Shown: positions 15,560 through 25,149, numbered from the stretch's first letter. The stretch is DNA of 37,434 bases from Selenomonadaceae bacterium (GCA_017553205.1 JAFZMV010000035.1:1-37434), one strand, 5' to 3'. Notes: generated by a model not told the origin, from the letters alone. Made by a program: numbers and translations.

Positions 15560-16489
15560 ATGAAAAAAATATTTTTTATAATTTCGGTTGTCATTTTAAT
15601 TTTAGTCGGTGCGGGATATTTTGCCGGAAATTATTTTGTAGACTTTGCACTAAAAAGAAATATTGAAACCGGTTCTCCACCTCCCGCAACTAAAAATATT
15701 GCAGATCCTTCTATAAAAGTTCCGCCTGAACCGAATTTTAAAAAAGAAATTTGGGAAATAACTTCTGCAGATAATTTGAAACTTCACGCAAGTTATTTTT
15801 CTCCGACAGAAGAAAGTCATCGCTGGGCTGTTTTGGTTCACGGTTATGGCAGGGATCAAAGATTTGCTTTTGATTACGCTGAAGAATATTTGAAAGACGG
15901 CTGGAATGTTTTAACGCCCGATTTGAGAGCGGCAGGAACGAGCGAAGGAATTTATATAACGATGGGAACTTTTGAAAGTCAGGATATTATTTTGTGGGCT
16001 GAAAAAATTATTGAACGCGACCCTCAAGCAAAAATTATTTTTCATGGAGTTTCTATGGGAGCGGCGACTGTTTTGATGGCTGCCGCACTTGAACCGAAAA
16101 ATTTATGTGCCGTTGTTGAGGATTGCGGATATACAAACGCCTATGAAATGTTTTCTGCTCAGCTGGAAAAAATCTTTAATGTTCCTGCCGCTCCGATTAT
16201 GCCCGCCGTTGATATTGTCTGCAAAATAAAAACCGGTGCAAAAGTTTCTGATGCCGCTCCTATTAAGTCAATAGAAAAAATAAACGTTCCAATATTTTTT
16301 ATACACGGTGATTCTGATAAACTTGTTCCTTATAAAATGGCGGAAGAACTTTTTGACAAGTCGAATGCTCCGGTAAAAGAATTTTGGAAAGTTGAAGGTG
16401 CGGGACATGCTGACGCAAAATCTCAAGACCCGCAAAAATATTTTGAAAAAGTTTTTAATTTTGTTGACACTTATGCAAAATCAAAATAA
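15560..16489 (+). CDS. Membrane-anchored or exported alpha/beta hydrolase
   Basis: A serine hydrolase of the alpha/beta fold. Residues 1-24 are a hydrophobic signal or anchor segment. The oxyanion block is VLVHGYGRDQ, the nucleophile S165 lies in FHGVSMGAAT, the acid is probably D253 in IHGDSDKLVP and the histidine is H283 in GAGHADA. The overall pattern resembles YqkD/BAAT-like and DUF1749-type esterases of Firmicutes; the substrate is unknown. It is 309 residues long. No strong Shine-Dalgarno is seen; AAGG at 15549-15552 is the nearest. The CAP/SCP gene follows after 27 bases, so a two-gene envelope unit is likely. Confidence 0.85.
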   Translation: MKKIFFIISVVILILVGAGYFAGNYFVDFALKRNIETGSPPPATKNIADPSIKVPPEPNFKKEIWEITSADNLKLHASYFSPTEESHRWAVLVHGYGRDQRFAFDYAEEYLKDGWNVLTPDLRAAGTSEGIYITMGTFESQDIILWAEKIIERDPQAKIIFHGVSMGAATVLMAAALEPKNLCAVVEDCGYTNAYEMFSAQLEKIFNVPAAPIMPAVDIVCKIKTGAKVSDAAPIKSIEKINVPIFFIHGDSDKLVPYKMAEELFDKSNAPVKEFWKVEGAGHADAKSQDPQKYFEKVFNFVDTYAKSK

Positions 16490-16516
16490 AAAATTATTTT
16501 AAAGGATTGATGAAAA

Positions 16517-16978
16517 ATGTTGAATTTCAAAAATTTATTTGCAGGTATTTTTTTCAGTCTGATACTTTTCTGCAACTTTTCGGCTAGTGCTTCGGATTAT
16601 GACGAAGAAAGACAGGTTTTTGAGTTAGTAAATCAAGCACGTTCTGAACATGGTCTGCCGCCGTTTTCATGGAATCGAAATTCAAATTTGCAAAGAGCCG
16701 CAGAAATCAGAGCAAGGGAAATTGCAGAATATTTTTCTCATAACAGAACTGACGGTTCAAGTTATATGACGGCTTTGAATCAATGCGGAGTAAATTACAC
16801 AGAGTGCGGAGAAAATATTGCAGTCGGTTTTAATCTTGCAGGAAGATTTGTTTTTGCTCGTTGGATGAACTCGCAAAATCAATCTGATGTCATTCTCAGC
16901 CCGATTTTCAGAGAAACCGCCATTGCATCTTTCCGTTCAGATATGGACGTATATTGGGTTCAACTTTTTATCAGATAA
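16517..16978 (+). CDS. Secreted CAP/SCP-domain protein
   Basis: A 153-residue exported protein made almost entirely of one CAP (SCP/PR-1) domain. The signal peptide is residues 1-25. The CAP blocks are QVFELVNQARSEHGLPPFSW, LQRAAEIRAREIAEYFSH, ECGENIAVGF, and YWVQLFIR at the C terminus. The His in FSH and the Glu in CGEN belong to the conserved cavity of the family. Bacterial CAP proteins are secreted and often Firmicute-type (YkwD-like), but their biochemical role is unsettled. AAAGGA at 16501-16506 precedes the ATG. It lies between the hydrolase and cca. Confidence 0.88.
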   Translation: MLNFKNLFAGIFFSLILFCNFSASASDYDEERQVFELVNQARSEHGLPPFSWNRNSNLQRAAEIRAREIAEYFSHNRTDGSSYMTALNQCGVNYTECGENIAVGFNLAGRFVFARWMNSQNQSDVILSPIFRETAIASFRSDMDVYWVQLFIR

Positions 16979-17009
16979 AATTTGAAAGACGGTTTTAATA
17001 AAAAATTTT

Positions 17010-18242
17010 ATGACAGAATTAGAATTTGCAAAAAAAATTGACGAACTCGGCGGGACGGCTTATTTGGTCGGCGGTGCTGTTCGCGATAAATTTCGCAATG
17101 TGAAAGCCCATGACAAAGATTATTGTATCTGCGGACTTGATGAAAAAATTTTTTCCGAAAATTTTCCTAAGGCTGAAAAATTTGGAAAATCTTTTCCCGT
17201 TTATTCCGTTAAGATTGACGGAAAACTTTCTGAAGTTGCATTTGCCCGCACTGAAAGAAAAGTCGGCGAAGGCTATCGCGGTTTCAGCGTGAACTTTGAT
17301 AAAAATGTTACGATTGAGGAAGATTTATTTCGACGCGATACAACCATAAACGCGATGGCAATAAAAATTTTGACGGGAGAAATTATTGATCCTTTCGGCG
17401 GAAAAAAAGATATTGAGCAAAAGAAAATTCGTGCAGTATCGGAACATTTCACGGAAGACCCTGTAAGAGCATTGAGAGCGGCTCGACAATCTGCACAATT
17501 TAATTTTGAAATCACGTCGGAAACTTTGACAGCCATGAATTTTTGTGCGGAAGAACTTTCTAAAGAACCAGGCGAAAGAATTTTTGCGGAACTTGAAAAC
17601 GCTTTGAAAACTGATAAGCCGTCAATTTTTTTCAGAAGTTTGGATAAAGCGAATTTGTTGAAAATAATTTTTCCTGAAATTTATCAACTTAAAGGAAAAA
17701 TTCAGCCCGTATTTTTTCACCCTGAAGGAGATGCCTACGAACATTCTTTAAAAATTCTTGACGAAGTTTCAAGCGTAAATAAAAAAACTGTCGTGAGATT
17801 TGCCGCACTTGTTCACGACATCGGCAAGGGAATTACTCCGACTGACATGCTCCCTCATCATTATCAGCATGAAAGACGCGGCTTGAAAGTTTTTGAAAAA
17901 ATGACAAAAAAAATTCCCCTGCCTAACGACTGGAAAAAAACTGCGGAATTTGTTATCAGTGAACATATGCGGGCTCCTGTTTTGGCAAAGCCGGGAAAAA
18001 TTGTTGAGTTGTTGTTAAAAATTCACAAGTCAAAAATTTCTGTTGAAGATTTTAACGACATCATCAGAGCAGATCACAACGGACTGCCGAATTATTTGGA
18101 GCGTGCAGAATTTTTTATAACGGAAATGCTAAAAGTCAGCGGAAAAAATGCTCCGCCCGAATTGAAAGGCACAGAAATCGGAAATTGGATTTTTCAAGAA
18201 CAAATTAAAATTTTCAATATGAAAAAAATTTGTAAAAAATAA
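17010..18242 (+). CDS. cca: tRNA nucleotidyltransferase (CCA-adding), HD-domain type
   Basis: Adds or repairs the 3' CCA end of tRNAs using CTP and ATP. The nucleotidyltransferase head has YLVGGAVRDKF (18-28) and the metal pair D35/D37 in HDKDYCICG. The ribose and base recognition blocks are FRRDTTINAMAI and EDPVRALRAARQSAQF. An HD domain follows, with ALVHDIGKG (H269, D270), as in the E. coli-like multifunctional enzymes. At 410 residues the length is normal. No good Shine-Dalgarno is visible before the ATG, so translation may be weak or coupled to the upstream gene 31 bases away. It converges on the DUF116 gene with only 8 bases between stops and no clear terminator. Confidence 0.92.
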   Translation: MTELEFAKKIDELGGTAYLVGGAVRDKFRNVKAHDKDYCICGLDEKIFSENFPKAEKFGKSFPVYSVKIDGKLSEVAFARTERKVGEGYRGFSVNFDKNVTIEEDLFRRDTTINAMAIKILTGEIIDPFGGKKDIEQKKIRAVSEHFTEDPVRALRAARQSAQFNFEITSETLTAMNFCAEELSKEPGERIFAELENALKTDKPSIFFRSLDKANLLKIIFPEIYQLKGKIQPVFFHPEGDAYEHSLKILDEVSSVNKKTVVRFAALVHDIGKGITPTDMLPHHYQHERRGLKVFEKMTKKIPLPNDWKKTAEFVISEHMRAPVLAKPGKIVELLLKIHKSKISVEDFNDIIRADHNGLPNYLERAEFFITEMLKVSGKNAPPELKGTEIGNWIFQEQIKIFNMKKICKK

Positions 18243-18250
18243 TTTTGACG

Positions 18251-19027
18251 TTAATAAGTAATCTGTTCCAAAACTTTTTTAAATTCTTCCATATCAACGC
18301 GAGTATTAAAACAAGGACCATTCGGACGAATATTTAAAACTCCGACAGCGGGCAGAGGATAAACATCTTGTATTCCGCTCATCAAATCACGTTCACAGGC
18401 AATCGCCAAAACTGCCTGCGGACGATTTTTTTTGACAATCTGCCTTGCCAAAGTTCCTCCAGTCGCCACAAAAAAAATAAATCCCATTTCTTCAGAAAGT
18501 TTCATCAAGTCGCCGATATTACAGCCTCCGCAACGTTTGCAATTATTTGGGTCGCGTGTAATTTTATGCGGACAACTTGCAAGTTGCAAACAGTGCGGAG
18601 TAATGACAAGCAATTTATTTGCAGGAACTTTTATTTTGCTTTTCATGAAAATTAAATTACTTACCGCAATAAATGATGCTTCAAGTTGTCTGCGTTTTAT
18701 TCCGAAAATTTTCCCGATTCTTACTGCAAACGGAAATAAAAATTTTATTATTGTAAAGCTGTAACGATGAAATAATTTTAAAGTCGGCAGACCTTTTACG
18801 GCAAAAATCATGTTGCAGATCGTGCCGAATGAAAAAGTTGATATGAAAATCAAAAATGCTCCGACGATTGCGGGAAGGTATTCAGAAATATTTTCAAGTC
18901 CGAGATAAGAAATTTTCCAAACGCCATAAAGTCCGAGTGCAATTAAAAATTCTGTTATCAATAAAAGCCCGAGAAATAATCTTTTTTTGGGACGAAGTGC
19001 CACCAGTGTGTTTAGCAAAATTTTCAC
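18251..19027 (-). CDS. DUF116-family membrane protein
   Basis: Two hydrophobic segments fill about residues 15-80, followed by the DUF116 domain: LLVITPHCLQLASCPHKI, then NNCKRCGGCNIGDLMKL, FVATGGTLARQIV and AVLAIACERDLMSGI. The Cys cluster (CPH, CKRCGGC) suggests a metal or Fe-S site. The family has no settled function. The GTG at 19027 abuts AGGA; the TTG three codons in (19018) is ten bases from the same site and is a fair alternative. It is transcribed toward cca, and the kinase gene lies upstream beyond a terminator, so it is its own unit. Confidence 0.88.
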   Translation of the reverse strand: MKILLNTLVALRPKKRLFLGLLLITEFLIALGLYGVWKISYLGLENISEYLPAIVGAFLIFISTFSFGTICNMIFAVKGLPTLKLFHRYSFTIIKFLFPFAVRIGKIFGIKRRQLEASFIAVSNLIFMKSKIKVPANKLLVITPHCLQLASCPHKITRDPNNCKRCGGCNIGDLMKLSEEMGFIFFVATGGTLARQIVKKNRPQAVLAIACERDLMSGIQDVYPLPAVGVLNIRPNGPCFNTRVDMEEFKKVLEQITY

Positions 19028-19078
19028 TTCCTAAAAAATTTTGGCAAATTATATCACTGAAAAAATTTTTCTGCAAAA

Positions 19079-19108
19079 ATAAAAGGCGGTAGCCCGCCTT
19101 ATTTTTTG
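19079..19108. terminator. Bidirectional intrinsic terminator
   Basis: Perfect stem AAGGCGG (19083-19089) with CCGCCTT (19094-19100), A/T runs on both sides. It ends the minus-strand kinase/glmS unit. Confidence 0.85.
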
Positions 19109-19124
19109 TATTATTTAAAAAATA

Positions 19125-19904
19125 TTAATCGTAAAAAGTTTCCTCTTCCTGTTCTGTGCGGATAATTTCTCCGTCGTCAGTAACTTTCCAAATTTCGTTT
19201 GCATGTGCAGAATTTTTCAAAACCTGCTCAACATTTTTGCTGTCACTGTTGAAATAAAAATTTTCAGCCTCTTCACGAGTTAAACCGCCCTGAATTTTTC
19301 TTGAAATTAAACGACCTTTCAAAAATTCGGGTTCAGCCTCAATAAAAACTGTGTAATCTGCAAGAACGCGAATATTTGTCCAATGCGGGTCTTTCAACAA
19401 AAGATAATTTCCCTCAATCAAAATAATATCGTCCTCAACGCTCAAAACATTATGAACGACATCATGAATTTTTCTGTCATAAATATTCCAGTCCGTACCT
19501 TCCTGACGAACTTCACGAATTTTTTCTTGAAGGGAATCAACGTCAAAAGTTTGCGGAGCACCTTTAATATCATTCAAAAAAATTTCTTTGCCGTCAATTT
19601 CAACTTTATTTCTTTTGAGATATTCCGAAGTATTATGAAAACCGTCCATACCCAACGCCCTTATCGGCGTTAAATTTTTTTCTTCACGGCTGATTTTTTC
19701 AAGAAACTGAGCGGCAGAAGTTTTTCCTGCGGCAGGAGGAGCGGCAATATAAGCGACAATTTTTCTGTCCATAGTTGCATGAAGTCCCGAAAGTTTTTTC
19801 AAGAAAGGTTTAAAAACTTCCTCGACGGTTTCAACAGAAAATTTTATATCCTGTGTCAATCCGTTAATTTCTGTCGTGTAAGTTATAAAATTTTTTTCCG
19901 ACAT
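19125..19904 (-). CDS. P-loop kinase of the uridine/pantothenate kinase superfamily (YggC/FrcK-like)
   Basis: A cytoplasmic nucleotide-dependent kinase. The Walker A is AAPPAAGKTSAAQFLE (about 52-67), with Ala in place of the first Gly. The substrate-binding block is ALGMDGFHNTSEYLKRN, with LIEGNYLLLKDPHW as the Walker B-like strand and a lid region RLISRKIQGGLTREEAENF. These match the YggC/FrcK branch related to pantothenate and uridine kinases; the substrate, possibly a sugar or nucleoside, is not defined. It is 259 residues long. The ATG has GGGGTG upstream. It begins 21 bases after the glmS stop, so it is likely the second gene of that operon, which hints at sugar metabolism. Confidence 0.82.
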   Translation of the reverse strand: MSEKNFITYTTEINGLTQDIKFSVETVEEVFKPFLKKLSGLHATMDRKIVAYIAAPPAAGKTSAAQFLEKISREEKNLTPIRALGMDGFHNTSEYLKRNKVEIDGKEIFLNDIKGAPQTFDVDSLQEKIREVRQEGTDWNIYDRKIHDVVHNVLSVEDDIILIEGNYLLLKDPHWTNIRVLADYTVFIEAEPEFLKGRLISRKIQGGLTREEAENFYFNSDSKNVEQVLKNSAHANEIWKVTDDGEIIRTEQEEETFYD

Positions 19905-19925
19905 AAAATTTTCACCCCAAAATTT

Positions 19926-21755
19926 TTATTCGACTGTTACAGATTTTGCCAAATTTCTCGGCTTGTCAACGTCACAACCTCTTGTAATTGCCGCATAATA
20001 TGCAAGAAGTTGAAGAGGAACAACGGCAAGCAACGGAATCAAAAGTTCATCAGTATTGGGAACAAAAATTACATGATCCAAATATTTTTCAAGTTCGGTA
20101 TCACCTTCCGCCGCAATTCCGATAACAACAGCGTCACGGGCTTTAACTTCCTTAATATTCGACAAAGTTTTTTCGTAAACAGATTTTTGAGTTGCAAGAG
20201 CAATTACGGGAACTCCTTCGACAATCAAAGCCAAAGTTCCATGCTTTAATTCTCCAGACGCATAAGCCTCCGCATGTATGTAGGAAATTTCTTTGAGTTT
20301 CAAAGCTCCTTCAAGTGCAACATCATAATCAAGACTTCTGCCGATATAAAAAACATCTTCATTAAATCCGTATTGACGGGCAAAAGTTTTTATCGGGTCA
20401 ACGTCCGAAAGAGTTTCTGAAATTTGTGCGGGAATTTTTTTCAGCAGGTCGATCAATTCTTTTGTGCGTTCCGGAGAAATTGTTTTTCCGATTTCCGCCA
20501 TGTACAAAGCCAGCATAAACATTAAAATTAATTGTGTTGTGTATGCTTTAGTTGATGCGACGGCAATTTCAGGACCTGCCCAAGTATGAATAACAAATTC
20601 AGCTTCACGAGCGATTGACGAGCCGACAACATTTGTGACTGCCAAAGTTTTTGCTCCGAGTCTTTTTGATTCTTTGAGAGCGGCGAGAGTGTCAGAAGTT
20701 TCGCCCGACTGTGAAATAACAATTACTAAAGTATTTTCGTCAACGATGGGATCTCTGTAACGGTATTCGCTTGCCAAATCGACTTCAACAAGTTTTCTTG
20801 CAAGTTTTTCAATATAAAATTTTCCGACAAGTCCCGCATGATAAGCAGTTCCGCAGGCAACAATATAAATTTTGTTAATGTCGTCAAGAAATTTTTTGTC
20901 CCAGTTCAATTCTTCCAAAATAACCGCAGAATCATCTTTCAAAATTCTTTTACTCATGGTATCGCGGACGGCTTTGGGCTGTTCGTTAATTTCTTTCAGC
21001 ATGAAATGTTCGTAGCCGCCTTTTTCTGCCGCCTCCGCATTCCAGCTGACATGGAAAATTTTCTTTCCGACAGGTTCGCCTTTACGATTAAAAATTTTTA
21101 CTGAATCTTTTTTGACAACGGCAATTTCTCCGTCGTTCAAAATATAAGTGTCGCGGGTTTTGGAAATTATCGCGGGAATATCAGACGCAATAAAATTTTC
21201 TCCCTTGCCCAGACCGACAACAAGCGGGTTATCTTGTTTCGCACAAATTAAGGTGTCAGGATTATCTTTCGACATGAAAACTAAACTGTAAGAGCCTTCA
21301 ATTTTATTTAAAACTTTCTGCACGGACTCCAAAAAATTTCCGTTGTAAAGTTCTTCCAAAAGATGCGGGACAACTTCAGTATCAGTTTCAGAAATAAATT
21401 TATGACCGCGAGAAATTAAATCTTCTTTGAGCGCCATATAATTTTCAATAATTCCGTTATGAACGACAACAAATTTTCCGCTGCAGTCCGTGTGCGGGTG
21501 AGCGTTTGAATCAGACGGACGACCATGAGTTGCCCAGCGAGTATGACCGATTCCGATATTTCCTTCGGGTTCACGATTTTTTAATTTTTCTTTGAGTGCG
21601 TCGAGTCTGCCGACAGCTTTTTCCACAAAAATATTTAAGCCGCAATTTACGGCAATTCCAGCAGAGTCATAACCGCGATATTCTAATTTAGTCAAACCTT
21701 CAATCAAAAATTCTACAGCTTTTTTATCTCCAATGTAACCGACGATTCCACACAT
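19926..21755 (-). CDS. glmS: Glutamine-fructose-6-phosphate aminotransferase
   Basis: Makes glucosamine-6-phosphate from fructose-6-phosphate and glutamine, the entry to UDP-GlcNAc, peptidoglycan and LPS. The class II glutaminase domain starts MCGIVGYIG, with Cys2 as nucleophile, then EYRGYDSAGIAV and GIGHTRWATHG. Two SIS domains follow: VACGTAYHAGLVGK with ISQSGETSDTLAALK, and FYIGRSLDYDVALEGALKLK. It ends in LAKSVTVE, the conserved C-terminal tail. At 609 residues the length is standard. AGAGGTGA precedes the ATG. Only ~45 bases separate the ribBA terminator from the start, leaving no room for a glmS ribozyme. Confidence 0.97.
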   Translation of the reverse strand: MCGIVGYIGDKKAVEFLIEGLTKLEYRGYDSAGIAVNCGLNIFVEKAVGRLDALKEKLKNREPEGNIGIGHTRWATHGRPSDSNAHPHTDCSGKFVVVHNGIIENYMALKEDLISRGHKFISETDTEVVPHLLEELYNGNFLESVQKVLNKIEGSYSLVFMSKDNPDTLICAKQDNPLVVGLGKGENFIASDIPAIISKTRDTYILNDGEIAVVKKDSVKIFNRKGEPVGKKIFHVSWNAEAAEKGGYEHFMLKEINEQPKAVRDTMSKRILKDDSAVILEELNWDKKFLDDINKIYIVACGTAYHAGLVGKFYIEKLARKLVEVDLASEYRYRDPIVDENTLVIVISQSGETSDTLAALKESKRLGAKTLAVTNVVGSSIAREAEFVIHTWAGPEIAVASTKAYTTQLILMFMLALYMAEIGKTISPERTKELIDLLKKIPAQISETLSDVDPIKTFARQYGFNEDVFYIGRSLDYDVALEGALKLKEISYIHAEAYASGELKHGTLALIVEGVPVIALATQKSVYEKTLSNIKEVKARDAVVIGIAAEGDTELEKYLDHVIFVPNTDELLIPLLAVVPLQLLAYYAAITRGCDVDKPRNLAKSVTVE

Positions 21756-21797
21756 AAAAAAATCACCTCTTATTATTTTACTAAAGTCTATCAGAAA

Positions 21798-21832
21798 AAA
21801 AAAAGTACTGCAAATTTTTTCTGCAGTACAGA
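21798..21832 (-). terminator. Intrinsic terminator after ribBA
   Basis: Perfect 8-bp stem 21805-21812/21822-21829 (GTACTGCA with TGCAGTAC); on the minus strand it is followed by a long T run. Confidence 0.85.
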
Positions 21833-21838
21833 ATTTTT

Positions 21839-23032
21839 TTACAATTCGTGACCCATTTTAATTTTTTTGACAGTCAAATATTTTTTGTCGAATTTTGTAG
21901 GAGCAACGACGATTGGAACTCTTTCAGTTATCGTTAAGCCGTGTCCTTCAAGTCCTGCACGTTTTGCAGGATTATTTGTCAAAAGTCTGATTGAAGTCAA
22001 TCCCAAGTCGGATAAAATTTGGGCTCCAATTCCGTAATCCCTTAAGTCAGGTTTAAAGCCTAACAAAATATTTGCTTCAACTGTGTCTTTTCCGTCGTCC
22101 TGCAGAGCATAAGCACGCATTTTATTTGCAAGACCTATTCCTCGACCTTCCTGCCGCATATAAAGTAAAACGCCTTCGCCTTCTTGTTCAATTCTTTTCA
22201 AAGCTGTCGCAAGTTGATCTCCGCAGTCACAACGAAGAGAACCCAACGCATCACCCGTCAAACATTCCGAATGAACACGAACTAAAACATTTTTCTTGCC
22301 CGCGACTTCTCCTTTGACAAGTGCAAGATGACATTTTCCGTCAATGGTGCTTTCATATGCGTTAATTCTGAAATGACCGTATTTACTCGGAAAATCCACG
22401 TCAGCAATTTTTTTAACAAGTTTTTCGGTTCTGTTTCTGTATTCGATTAAAGACTGAACAGAAATAATATTTAATCCATGCTGTTCAGCGAAAATTTTCA
22501 ATTTTTCCGTACGCATCATATGTCCGTCATCGTCCATAATTTCACAGCATAAACCCGCAGGAAAAAATCCCGCCAATTTTGCCAAATCCGTAGTCGTTTC
22601 AGTATGACCTGCACGGCGTAAAACTCCGCCTTCAACACTCCGCAAAGGAAAAACATGTCCCGGTCTTCTGAAACTCGACGGCTTTGCATCTTTATCCAGC
22701 AAAAGTTTTATAGTGCGACAACGTTCATAAGCTGAAATTCCTGTTTCCGTATCAAAAGCATCAATCGAAACAGTAAAAGCCGTTTCATGATTATCGGTAT
22801 TATTCATGACCATTTGAGTTATTTGGAGTTCGTCAAGTCTTTCACCGATAATCGGCGTGCAGATTAAACCTTTAGCATGAGTCGCCATAAAATTTATAAT
22901 TTCCGGCGTGACAGTTTCAGCAGCACAGATTAAATCGCCTTCGTTTTCTCTGTCCTCGTCGTCAACAACCACAATCATTTTGCCGTTTTTAATATCTTGT
23001 ATTGCTTGCTCAACTGTTGCAAACTCGCTCAT
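21839..23032 (-). CDS. ribBA: Bifunctional DHBP synthase / GTP cyclohydrolase II
   Basis: Supplies both precursors of riboflavin: 3,4-dihydroxy-2-butanone 4-phosphate from ribulose 5-phosphate, and the pyrimidine from GTP. The RibB half (1-200) carries [35 protein letters not shown] and [13 protein letters not shown]. The RibA half has [20 protein letters not shown], whose three Cys bind zinc, and [14 protein letters not shown]. At 397 residues it is the usual fusion length. It starts 27 bases after flhF with GGGAG upstream and ends at a terminator, so it is probably the last gene of a flhF-ribBA transcript. Riboflavin synthase (ribE) is 10 kb away on the other strand. No FMN riboswitch is seen. 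Confidence 0.96.
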   Translation of the reverse strand: MSEFATVEQAIQDIKNGKMIVVVDDEDRENEGDLICAAETVTPEIINFMATHAKGLICTPIIGERLDELQITQMVMNNTDNHETAFTVSIDAFDTETGISAYERCRTIKLLLDKDAKPSSFRRPGHVFPLRSVEGGVLRRAGHTETTTDLAKLAGFFPAGLCCEIMDDDGHMMRTEKLKIFAEQHGLNIISVQSLIEYRNRTEKLVKKIADVDFPSKYGHFRINAYESTIDGKCHLALVKGEVAGKKNVLVRVHSECLTGDALGSLRCDCGDQLATALKRIEQEGEGVLLYMRQEGRGIGLANKMRAYALQDDGKDTVEANILLGFKPDLRDYGIGAQILSDLGLTSIRLLTNNPAKRAGLEGHGLTITERVPIVVAPTKFDKKYLTVKKIKMGHEL

Positions 23033-23059
23033 AAAAATTTCTCCCTTTAAAATTTTTCT

Positions 23060-25105
23060 TTATGATTGAACTTTTTTCAAAATAAAATCTGTGAGAATAT
23101 CAGCCGTCGCAGGTTCAATATCATCAGGAACACTTTGCCCAGTCGTGATATAAGAAAGAGCAAGTTTTTGATTTCTTAAAAGATTTACAACCATTCCAAG
23201 ACTGCCAGTTTCGTCGATTTTTGTGAGAATAAGCCTTTCAGGATTTACGACGGAAAATTTATTCATGATTTCTCTTGCGTCAGTGAGTTTTGTAGTTGCA
23301 CTGATTACAAGATGTTTTTCGATTCGCGGATTGACATTCAAAAATTCTTCAAGTTCCCGCATTTGATATTCATTTTTTTGACTTCTTCCCGCAGTGTCAA
23401 TCAAAATAAGTTCTTTATGTTTGTGGCGTTCAATAGCTGCGTTTAATTCTGCAGGATTGTAAACAATTTCCAGTGGCAAGCCCAAAATATCGGAATAAGT
23501 TTTCAGCTGATCCACTGCGGAAATTCTGTAAGTGTCGGCAGTTATCAAAGCGGCGTTTACTCCGTTTTCCAAAACAAATTTCGCGGCGATTTTTGCAAGC
23601 GTTGTAGTTTTTCCGACTCCCGTAGTTCCCAAAAGTGCAACCAATCGAACTCCATGACGATTTAATTTTACGCCGGAAGAAAAATTTAAATGCTCCGTCA
23701 AATAATTTGATAAAGTCACTCGCGAAACTGTTGACTTGCTGTCCGCCAAAGTATCTCCCGCACCCGCAGTCGTCGCCATTTCTGATAAAATTTCTTCGTC
23801 AACTTCCTGTTGTCTTAATGCCTCGTGCAGAGAAATTCCCGTTTTTCTTCCTTCTCTTCCCAAAACTTCGGCAAGTAAAATTTTCATTTGCGAAATTTCA
23901 TCTTCCAGCCGTTTTATTTTATCTTGGCTTTCTTGCTCTGAAGTTGATAATTGTTGAGGTTCCGGAGAAGGTGGCGGCGGAGTTTGAATTTTTGGAGCAG
24001 GTGCAGGAGGAGGAGTTGTTCCGACTGATTCGCTTCTTTGTCTGCGAACTTCCCGCATTTGTTCCGCCATTTCTGCAACTTGTACTTGAGCCTGTGCCTG
24101 TGCTTGAACTTGTGCTATTGCCTGTTGCATTATTTGAGTAAGTTGCATTTGATTTATCTGTGCGAACATCATGGCTTGAGCTTGTGCCTGTGCAAATGGA
24201 TCTGATGCTAAATTTTTTTCGGGTTCAACAGTTTTTTCAGTTTCTGAAACTTTTTCTACATTTTCAACAGGTTTTTCCGATTCAGAAACTTTTTCTACAG
24301 GTTCAGCGGGCTTTTCCGATTCAGAAACTTTTTCTTCAGATTCTACAGTTTTTTCAGGTTCTGAAATTTTTTCTTCAGATTCTACAGGTTTTTCAGGTTC
24401 TGAAATTTTTTCTTCAGATTCTACAGGTTTTTCAGGCTCTGAAATTTTTTCTTCAGATGTTGCAAGATGTTCAGATTTTTTTTCTTCAGTTTCTTCGATT
24501 TTTTCAGACTCGGAAATTTTTTCTTCAGGCTCAAAAATTTCTTCAATCGGTTCGTTATACGGAGGAATTTTCTTTTCAGTTTCTTCAGTCAAAACTTCTT
24601 CAGGTGAATTTAAAATTTCTGCGTCTGTTTGTGATTCTATTTCTAACGGCTGAATTTCTTCCGCCTCTTTCAAAATATTTTCAAAGTCGTCTTCTTTATT
24701 CAAATTGTCATCTTCTCTCAAATTTGCCGACACTCTCGCCGATAATTCATCAGATTGCGAAGGTCTCAAATTTTCATTTATCAAAGTCGGACGCGGAGAA
24801 ATTTTTGGTGCAGAAATAGTTTCGTTATTTTTTTCTGCCTGTTCAACTCCTTGAGCAGTGCCGTCAGTTTTGTATCTTGATAAATTTGAATTTGGAAAGA
24901 GCGTAGGTTTTGCCGGAGCAGGTTTAGGAAGAGAAGTTTCTTCAACAGCTGCAGTAATTTCAACAATTTCTTTGCTGCCGAGTCCCAGCAGTCCGCCCTC
25001 TTTATATTTTTTGCTGTGAAGTATAACTGCATCGTCACCGAGTTCGGCTTTCATTGCCGCCATCGCTTCTTTCATTGTGCCTGCTTTAAAAACTTTTATC
25101 TGCAA
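23060..25105 (-). CDS. flhF: Flagellar SRP-type GTPase FlhF with an expanded linker
   Basis: The third SRP GTPase, which positions and regulates flagella with FlhG. The N-terminal domain MQIKVFKAGTMKEAMAAMK and ELGDDAVILHSKKYKEGGLL matches FlhF. The NG GTPase domain covers about 425-681: P-loop GTTGVGKTTTLAK (493-505), ADTYRISAVDQLKTYS, LILIDTAGRSQ and TKIDETGSLGMVVN. Between them lies a ~340-residue low-complexity linker: acidic Glu/Lys/Ser, six 13-residue repeats (218-295), an Ala/Gln-rich stretch (305-345), and a Pro-rich stretch (364-384). Usual FlhF is ~370-460 residues; this one is 681. The start is TTG with GGAAGGAT upstream and a strong promoter at 25150-25178. No other flagellar gene is adjacent; ribBA follows. 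Confidence 0.95.
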   Translation of the reverse strand: MQIKVFKAGTMKEAMAAMKAELGDDAVILHSKKYKEGGLLGLGSKEIVEITAAVEETSLPKPAPAKPTLFPNSNLSRYKTDGTAQGVEQAEKNNETISAPKISPRPTLINENLRPSQSDELSARVSANLREDDNLNKEDDFENILKEAEEIQPLEIESQTDAEILNSPEEVLTEETEKKIPPYNEPIEEIFEPEEKISESEKIEETEEKKSEHLATSEEKISEPEKPVESEEKISEPEKPVESEEKISEPEKTVESEEKVSESEKPAEPVEKVSESEKPVENVEKVSETEKTVEPEKNLASDPFAQAQAQAMMFAQINQMQLTQIMQQAIAQVQAQAQAQVQVAEMAEQMREVRRQRSESVGTTPPPAPAPKIQTPPPPSPEPQQLSTSEQESQDKIKRLEDEISQMKILLAEVLGREGRKTGISLHEALRQQEVDEEILSEMATTAGAGDTLADSKSTVSRVTLSNYLTEHLNFSSGVKLNRHGVRLVALLGTTGVGKTTTLAKIAAKFVLENGVNAALITADTYRISAVDQLKTYSDILGLPLEIVYNPAELNAAIERHKHKELILIDTAGRSQKNEYQMRELEEFLNVNPRIEKHLVISATTKLTDAREIMNKFSVVNPERLILTKIDETGSLGMVVNLLRNQKLALSYITTGQSVPDDIEPATADILTDFILKKVQS
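24221..24454 (-). repeat. Six 39-bp (13-residue) tandem repeats in flhF
   Basis: Six in-frame units of the type EEKISEPEKPVES encode residues 218-295. The first three units are nearly identical; the last three drift toward VEKVSESEKPVEN. All copies keep the frame. Confidence 0.9.
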
Positions 25106-25149
25106 GAGTAATCCTTCCTTTTTTAAAGCTGATTTATTTTTACTGCGGA

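Noticed and set aside
21756-21838. Possible glmS ribozyme upstream of glmS.
   Set aside because: Only about 80 bases lie between ribBA and glmS and half is a terminator; the ribozyme needs more room and no core motif is seen.
24221-24454. Regular 39-bp repeats that might be read as a CRISPR array.
   Set aside because: They are contiguous, in frame, without unique spacers, and encode a 13-residue repeat inside flhF.
23635-24819. Long plus-strand ORFs opposite flhF.
   Set aside because: They mirror the low-complexity linker of flhF on the other strand; they have no independent ribosome site or recognisable domain.
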